Below, piece by piece: positions 57,410 to 64,000 of a stretch of 64,000 bases of DNA. Location of the stretch: positions 3,472,001 through 3,536,000 of the forward strand of contig JAHCVI010000001.1 of assembly GCA_019096155.1 (NCBI GenBank), given 5' to 3'. Within the stretch, counting starts at the first letter, position 1. The number at the start of each line of letters is the position of its first letter. The translations under genes and the position numbers were made by a program. The stretch is from Staphylotrichum longicolle (taxonomy: Eukaryota; Ascomycota; Sordariomycetes; Sordariales; Chaetomiaceae). The notes under the pieces are model-generated. The model did not search any database. It was not told the DNA's origin and was given only the letters and a program-made list of their open reading frames with translations.

Positions 57410-58876
57410 ATGAGCCACAAGGGCATCGAAGTCAAGCCGGAGTACATCTATCGTATCCGGAACCGAGCATCTCCGCATCTGCTTCTGGAGTTGCAGGATG
57501 GTGCGGCCTGTAGAAGACAACGGCTGAAATGAATGCTGAGTATACCTAGGATCAAGCGAGAACAACACGCAAGCGTGGTGCTGGAGTGAGCGCAATGATA
57601 CCAGGAGCTTTTTCAACCAGCTCTGGCTTTTGAGCAAGGTCTTTGTTACCGATGTACAAAAGGACCAACAGCAAACCTCTGGCTCCAAAGAGGCTCAGGA
57701 GGCGGGGAAACGGTACCGAGACCAGCCTGAGCCGGGCCATGCTGGAGTGCAAGACTACGAGGCATGGACCCTGCAGAACGTCTGGACTGGCAGTAGGTCT
57801 TGGAGCCAACACCGCTGATGGCATGGGGTGTATGGAAACGAGAGACCAAAGTGCTGACGCACAACTGGAAATCCACCCAGCTTTCCTTGACATGGAGAAC
57901 GGCAGCGATGACCCCGAATACGGAACCAAAATCCGAGGCTGGCAGGGACCGCCAAAGGGCAAGACAGATCTCGACCAAGTGTGGTTCCTTCAAGTCAGAA
58001 GCGATTTAGGCTATTAGTATGCCACCATCCCCCAACAAGACAGCTGTAGCGGCATCCCTCAGACACTGACTCTCAACCCGAGTGTTTACCTGAGTTCCGG
58101 GAACAGGCTGGAACTCGATCTCAAGGACGGCGGCAAAGAGAACAGGTAATTACGAGAGCCCTCATTGCAACCCACTTCATCCATTCACGCACTGACATAC
58201 AGAACACAGCACCATTGTTTGGGGCTGGGGACCCAGCATCGGCAATGAGAATCAGATCTGGGACTTTGAGCAGTGGAGCTACACCTCCCGCGAACTGCTG
58301 TCCAACGTCGGCATGAAGATGCCGCTGAAGGAAGACGCGAACGTGGTCAAATACACATATCCGGCCGATCCCAAGTACCTCATCCTACCTTACGAGCTGT
58401 ATCGAGCCATCTGGTCGAGGGCCATCGAGGACAAATACGAATACACCGAGACCCTGTTCGACTGTGCGTCTTTTGCTACCTCCTCATCCTTTGGGTTCAT
58501 ATCAACCGCTGACACAAATTCCGGGTCCTCTTAGGCGATGATTTTGCCTTCGTCTTCAAGGCCGCCGTTGCTAGCTTTGGCTACAAATGGCTCTCCGCAG
58601 CCAACGTTGGGGTATGTCTTTTTCCCTGTTACGTGACTGTGTGGGCTCGAAGTAACAGCATGGCAGCCTGTGGCACTCCTCGCTGGGATCGTCTATGGCA
58701 GTAGAGAAGACCCCGAAACCCATAAGCGTATAGCTCACGCGTACAACTGGAGCATGGGCCCCAATGCCGCCGGTGAGAAATACTGGCCGTTCACGGAGAA
58801 CCCGTGGTATTTTGAGCCTCGGACCGGAGGTTGGGACCTCAGTACCGAGTACGAGATTTATTTCGTTATCTTTTGA
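57410..58876 (+). CDS. Chimerolectin-like gene (ricin-B lectin plus cysteine-protease-like domain), lectin half interrupted
   Basis: The ATG at 57410 starts a segment like the first strand of a ricin-B beta-trefoil (YIYRIRNRASPHLLLEL). Later QxW-type pieces are FFNQLWLL, GTKIRGWQ with DQVWF, and IVWGWGPS with NQIWDFEQW. The C-terminal part resembles the second domain of the Marasmius oreades agglutinin, a Ca-dependent cysteine-protease-like fold. It keeps DCDDFAFVFKAAV, with the expected catalytic Cys, and IAHAYNW with the His, then YFEPRTGG and a terminal EIYFVIF. Introns near 58139-58216 (acceptor at AACACAG), 58465-58533 and 58613-58667 keep phase. The lectin half is damaged or mis-read: a TAG at 58015-58017 stands in the lectin frame, and the region 57630-57830 cannot be joined in one frame. 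Such proteins act against nematodes or other animals; whether this copy is functional is open. Confidence 0.6.
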
Positions 58877-59847
58877 TGCAGGTTGTTTTATTGCACTGCA
58901 CTTGGTGATGCAGGACGGTGTTGTCTTTCGCCGGGATGAATGGGTGCCCGTATTCTGCTGGGTGAAGAGATTCAGATTGGGTATTGTTGGAGATGTTGAA
59001 TGATGATGTAACATTTTTGCAAAGCACGGGGTTGAGCGCTCTGGGCTGTGATACACTGGCTGTCAATAACGTTATTGGGATCTTGTCGTCGTGAAGGTGA
59101 ACCTCGAGTGATTGGCGTTACGTACGGTTGAAGCACTTTGACCCGGACTAAGTACTCCCGGACTCAAGTGAGTTTAGGTCAGTGATTGGACCCAATGGGA
59201 ATCTCGCAACACCTTCAATAAATCCATGAATGGGCGAGGTTTTGGCGGGTTCTTTCGGCCGGAACCCGGCGAGTCCGGGGGCGGACCCCTGACGATGCCC
59301 TCACCGGCAAGTCGGGAAGCCGACGAAATGAGTGGCGTCGGACCCTTGGAAGTCTGGTTCAACCCTGAACTTCCAATCCCGGGCCACACGCCAACCCCTT
59401 TTTGGGCACTCGTGGGTTTTCTCTGCAACGCAATCTGTTGAAATTCTTGTTCAACCACCAACCATTCATTCCATCCGCAAAGTCTGTCACCAATCATTGG
59501 CGTGCCCAAGAATGTCGCAACGTCGACCCACAAGCTAAGGTTCATACCTTGGTCCTTCGTCCACGTCAGACCGTCAAAGCCCAGACCAGGGATTGCTCGC
59601 GGCAGGCAGCTCGTCAACGAACGGGCTTGGACCGGATTTGTGATCCTCAACAAACCTTCTCGCTTCACGTTATTCCCGTTTCCGTCAACGCGGGCGTCGG
59701 CGGAGGACCACATGCGGCGAGCAAACCAAACGACAATACCAGAGAAAAGGCACCGGCTCCTCCTCCACCGCGATTGACTGGCCCCAGCTTCTCACGTTTT
59801 GGCGACTACGACGGTGGCGGCGGCCAAGCAGATTGCCCGACGGCATC
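58877..59847. other. Intergenic region
   Basis: About 970 bp, containing only short overlapping frames. No feature is supported. It includes the promoter of the Pth11-like gene. Confidence 0.45.
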
Positions 59848-61062
59848 ATGTCGGGCATGCTCTTTTTCCCGCCCGACTATCTCAAAGATGAGACGAACGG
59901 CGCCGGCCTGGTGGCCACGACGGTGATCATGGTAACCCTGGCGAGCGCCTTTGTCGGTTTGCGTTTCTACACGAGGATCAAAATCGTGCGCGCGCTGGGT
60001 GCGTCCGACTGGACCATCTTCTTGGCCCTGCTTTTCTCTATCGGCAGCACGGCCTGTACTCTTTATGGTACGCCCTCCCCATCCCCGGTCGCGCAATGGA
60101 TGTTCGTTAATAGGCCCCTTAGAGATCCGTTTGGGCACCATCGCCAGGCACATATGGACAATCCGTTATCCCCACCCATCGATCGAAGGCTTGCAAGTAA
60201 GTCTCTAGGTGAACCTCACGGGCGCGCCTTGATCGATGAACTGACCCGCCCCGCACCAGGCCGTCTATGCGGGGAACCTCTTGTACCCCCTTAGCCTGCT
60301 GACTGTCAAGTTCTCCATCCTGATTCTGTACCTTCGCATCCTCAGCTCCATGTTTCTCCACCGGCTGTGCTACGCTGCAATTGGTCTTGTCACCGTTCTT
60401 TGCGGCTTCACCATCATCAACACCATCACCGCCTGTGTGCCCGTGGAATCATCATGGAACTATTTCGCCCATCCTAACCCCTGGTGCTGGCCGCAGCCGG
60501 CCACCATGTGGGCCAACATCGGCATCCACATGTTCACCGAGGTCATGATCCTGGTGCTGCCGATGCCATTCTTGCTCTCTTTGGACGCCCCGTGGCGCCG
60601 CAAGATTGGCGTTGTTCTGTTGTTTGCCCTAGGAGCCATGTCAGTGCTCCTGTCCACCGGTCCCCCTTCGCTTCCATCTTGGACATCTACTAACCCGGCG
60701 AGTCTCTGCACAGCGTCATCATCGTGGGTGCCATGCGCCTTCCATACATTGTCTCGCTGGGCTCGTCCAAAGACGCGACCTGGGACTCGGTGATTGTCTC
60801 CATCTGGTCCGCCATCGAGCTCAACACGGCCATCATCTGCGCCTGTGCCATGACGCTGAAGCCGCTGATCAACCGCATCTTTCCGCGGCTCTTTACCGAC
60901 GGCTATCACCCCCAGGGTAGCAAGGAGGACGTGACGTCCGGCGGGAACAGAGCTGGCGACCGTCCACTGACCATCGGGACGCGGCGCAATAGGCCGGTGG
61001 CACCCGACATCATGGCATTGGAAACACTGAGGAGCAGCGACCGGCCCGATATGCCCACCTAG
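59848..61062 (+). CDS. Pth11-like seven-helix membrane protein (fungal rhodopsin-domain family)
   Basis: Four exons, 59848-60067, 60123-60196, 60260-60639 and 60714-61062, give 340 residues with matching phases. Seven hydrophobic segments are present. Family marks are FVGLRFYTRIKIVRALGASD followed by WTIFLAL, YAGNLLYPLSLLTVKFSILI with LYLRI, CVPVESSWNY, WCWPQPATMWANIGIHMFTE followed by VMILVLPMPFL, and DSVIVSIWSAIELNTAIICA. This is the fungal rhodopsin domain shared by Pth11-related receptors. No CFEM domain precedes it. The C-terminal 60 residues are polar and basic, facing the cytosol. Ligands of this large group are mostly unknown; Magnaporthe Pth11 senses surface cues. No frame damage is seen. 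The start at 59848 (MSGMLFFPPDY) is the first ATG. Confidence 0.85.
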
Positions 61063-61718
61063 GCATCCTTCGGGTAGCGGAGAACTTAACATGACAGCCA
61101 CCTCACTGCCGGCGCGGTGCCGTGTACTTTGGCGTTGGATACGCCCAGCAGCAGGGCGGAATGGGCGGCATGAGAAAGGAGCGCTCGGAGCCATTGTGCA
61201 AAGATACCCCGCAACCGCGGCGAGAGCATTTGGCCGGCCAGACAGCGGTGTCACTGGGCTTACACTGCATGAACTCGATATGTCCATATCACAATCAATC
61301 TTGTGGCCGGCGGACTGTTGAAAGCGGTTCACATTGACTTCGACAACGGTGTGCAGACCACGCCGAAGTGGACGATAACCTTCGTGTCATCAGACGCGCC
61401 CTGGACCATGACACGATCCCAGAGGCATAGGATGGAAGACAAGGGCAAGAATTTGAAAGAACGCTGGACAAGGCAATGCGCTTGAGTTGGAAGCCAAATT
61501 TGCCGCCAGACACACTTTTCTGCGACAGCACCGGAATTGAAGTGCCGCTTCTGGCAGTTAGTCCTTGCGGTGCAGCTACGCCAGTCTCGATGTTGCAGGT
61601 TGGGAGGGACCAGGAGGGAGACCGCATTGCTGGCAAAGACCCCGTGGTGACATGGAGTTGTGTGCTTGGCTGCACAATGGGGGTTGCATTGGAATTACCC
61701 TGGTTAACACAAAACTGC
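61063..61718. other. Convergent intergenic gap
   Basis: About 650 bp between the stops of the Pth11-like gene and the pseudokinase gene. A 416-codon plus-strand frame starting here (61476) is antisense to the kinase gene and is not accepted. Confidence 0.5.
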
Positions 61719-63544
61719 TCATACAGAGATCTCGTCCAAGTCCTTCAATATCTTCTCAATAAAACAAAGGGCTGCCGCACCATCGCTCGGATCCGCCGCC
61801 TCCGCGCCGCCAAAGTCCTCATTGTCCTCATCCAAGCAAGTCAGGCACGAGAGCACGACGCGAGCATACTTGTCACCCATGCGCGGCGCCAGCCTCGTCC
61901 GCGCCTGCTCCACGAGGTAGTCCTTCAACCGAAACGCGAACGCGGCCAGGAAGTCGCCTTTGCCACCGCCATCCTGCTGCGTCCCCGCCCGGCTCGCCCG
62001 CAGCCACTCCTGAAAGTGATCGTGCGTCCTGCCGAGCTTCGTCTGGGGCGGACCGCCGCCCGCCTCGCCGTCCTCGGTGGTGGCGGTGGCGGTGGTGTAC
62101 TCGACAAACGACTCCCACAGGCCGATTTCCAGCAGCGCCACGCCCAGGCTGTAGATGTCGTGCTGCATGCGGTACCGCTCGGCCGGGTCGTAGCCCTGGC
62201 GCAGCGGGTGCCGGTACACGTTGCGCTCCCAGCCCACGTCGCCTGCCATGATGGTGTTGGCGTCGGCTGCGCGGAAGGCGTCGAAGCCGGCGAGAAAGAC
62301 GGCGCTGCTGCCGCTGCCGCTGCCGCTGTGCGAGGCTTGGGCGTCGCCAAAGCAGAGGATGGATTCGGGCCGGATGTTCTTGTGCACGAAGGCGAAGGTG
62401 TGGACGTAGTTAACTGCCTTGGCCAGTTCGCGCGCGATGCAGACCTTGCGTGTCAGAGAGATGCGGGCGTCGGAGCTAAGAAGGAGCTGTCGGAGGGATT
62501 GCACCGGGAGTGTCTCCATGCCTTGAGGAATTCGGAAGACGAGCTTGAAGCAGGAATAGTCGCGTTGGCATGGGGAAGGGCTCCGGAGGCTGCTGTCGGG
62601 GGCTGGCGGGCTCAGGGATACAGCCTGGACTTGCCCGGAAATTCCGCTGGGGGCCGTGTTTTGGCGTGGCACCGCCATGACGCCTTTGCAGTTGAGCAAG
62701 CCGAAGGCGAGGGGGTCGGTCCGTGAGAGTTTAGTCGCGAGCACGCCAACGTCTCGCGCAATGTCGCGGACTCGGGCGGCTGGCCCGACTTCGATGGTGT
62801 CCACAATGTACCACCTCGTGTCGTTTGCTCGCAGCAACCGTCCGGTCTTCATACTGGAAAACGGGATGCTGCGCCATTCCATGGGCGAATCGGGCAGGAA
62901 GACGGTCTTGGTCTCTTCGGGCTTGGGTGCGAGCACACCCCGTAAACCCGCTGCCACAGCTAGCGGATTCTTGGCCACGGTTGGAAGCCCGCTTGGTTTG
63001 GCCTCGGAAACCCGTGCTTTGGCGAGTGCGTTGTCGATGAGGGGGTTTGGATTGTGCAGCTGCAGAAACCAGGTAGGATCAAAGCGGCGCTGCCATTCCT
63101 CGAGATTGCGGATGATGTCGTCGACTGCGTCCTTCTTCCAGACCCAAGCCGCCTTCTTTGCTCTGGACCCAAAGCCGAACAGATGAGGTTGGCCATGAGA
63201 ATTCTTTTTGGTGACGGCAGCTAGGGTGTTCATGGCTCGTGAAAGATGGAACGAGAGCTGGTCCAGAACATCACCCATAATGCGGCGCGACTCATCGTTC
63301 ATGTCGGAGGCGATGCCCTTGACGACCTCGGCCTGATGTCTGGTGCGGTCCCAAACGCTTTCGACGATAACGACACGTTCCTTCACCTCCTCGTCGGCAC
63401 CCTTCCAGGTCTTGCATAACTGGACCACCTTAATGCCGAGGCTAATAAGCCTGGAGTCAGCCGTTGAACATAGCGTTCATTGAGATCGTTGCAAACTCAC
63501 CCAAGGCATGTATCAACAAGCGCAATGATGGTCACTGGGTCCAT
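61719..63544 (-). CDS. Pseudokinase-like protein with helical N-terminal domain
   Basis: Two exons, 63544-63501 and 63450-61719, join in phase 2 (Gly split) and give 591 residues. The first exon gives MDPVTIIALVDTCL, continuing GLISLGIKVVQLCK; such openings are typical of fungal helical domains related to HeLo-like death-inducing modules. Residues 1-190 are helical (ERVVIVESVWDRTRHQAEVV, IMGDVLDQLSFHLSRAMNTL). After a linker, a kinase-like domain follows: ISLTRKVCIARELAKAVNYV, then HTFAFVHKNIRPESIL in place of the HRDLKPEN loop, and LAGFDAFRAAD where DFG is expected. The catalytic Asp is replaced by Asn and the Mg-binding Asn by Ser, so activity is doubtful. HPLRQGYDPAERYRMQHDIY and SLGVALLEIGLWESF match the APE-alphaF region. 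A role in self/non-self recognition is inferred, not shown. Confidence 0.8.
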
Positions 63545-64000
63545 GATTTCTTTTGGTTCTTCTCGTGCTTTGGTTTCACGTGTCGTGCGGAATATCGAAG
63601 TCTCTCGAGGGTGTCGACTGGAGGAGATACCTGGATGGTGCTCCTATTTATTGAGTACTGAACCCTGAACAAACACCTCGTCATTAAAGTCACGACTTGG
63701 CTAGTGTTATGGCATTGTGGCTTTTACATGGTCTAGAACGGCCTTCCGCCAACTATAGAACTGGGCCCGTTCATCCCATCTAACAACATCCACTTGAGGG
63801 TACCAGAAAGATGGCGGTGATTCGTGATCGCCCCGATTTTCCACACATTTCCACAGCCCCGCCACCTTGATCTAAGAATGACGCCGGAATGCGCAGACAA
63901 GTATTTAATGGTCGGTTGGTGATGGCTATGTCCCAAGTCTAGTAGGGCGCACTCTCTCGAGTCGTGGCGGATATCTGAAGCGAGGCAGTGAACGACTGAG
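63545..64000. other. Right-edge upstream region
   Basis: About 450 bp upstream of the pseudokinase start; no feature is supported. Confidence 0.4.

Noticed and set aside
61476..62726. 416-codon plus-strand frame
   Set aside because: Antisense to the pseudokinase gene, whose spliced frame is coherent over 591 residues.

Overview
The window reads as nuclear DNA of a filamentous ascomycete, most likely a Sordariomycete (Sordariales-like). Genes are GC-rich and mostly split by short GT-AG introns of about 50-110 bp with CTAAC/CTGAC-like branch sites. They stand on both strands without operons and are separated by 0.1-3 kb of gene-poor DNA. The families are typical of Pezizomycotina: HET, DUF6594, Pth11/rhodopsin-like, GT32, Fta2-like and others. 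No transposon, rRNA, tRNA or CRISPR was recognised. Exon structures were built by hand from splice signals, reading phase and family resemblance.

Layout. 0-10 kb: a partial pathogen-related (NTF2-like) protein at the left edge; a doubtful small gene divergent from a DUF6594 membrane protein; a short PIP-kinase-like protein with an N-terminal hydrophobic segment; and a convergent pair of an FAD aromatic monooxygenase and a Dal5-type MFS transporter, which may handle an N-heterocyclic or aromatic acid. 11-19 kb: a HET-domain protein, an 848-aa SH3/zinc-ribbon protein and a seven-helix membrane protein. 19-30 kb: a 3.2-kb gene-free stretch, then a housekeeping block with cystathionine beta-synthase, SRP receptor beta, an Akr1-type DHHC palmitoyltransferase and a secreted dienelactone hydrolase.

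30-40 kb: a 15-bp minisatellite, two small predicted membrane proteins, a low-complexity 472-aa protein, a strong hairpin, a CCCH zinc-finger protein and a small secreted protein. 40-51 kb: an Och1-like GT32 glycosyltransferase with an unusual P/Q-rich tail, an acyltransferase-3 membrane protein, an uncharacterised type II membrane protein and a gene whose reading frame changes about nine times. 53-64 kb: a secreted two-part protein, an Fta2-like kinetochore protein, a chimerolectin-like gene (ricin-B lectin plus cysteine-protease-like domain) with a broken lectin half, a Pth11-like receptor and a pseudokinase with a helical N-terminus.

The most notable points are the clustered single-base frame breaks in two otherwise well-conserved genes (49.5-50.8 kb and 8.4-8.5 kb), the membrane-anchored PIP kinase, the lectin-protease gene, the monooxygenase/transporter pair, and the two incompatibility-type genes (HET and pseudokinase).
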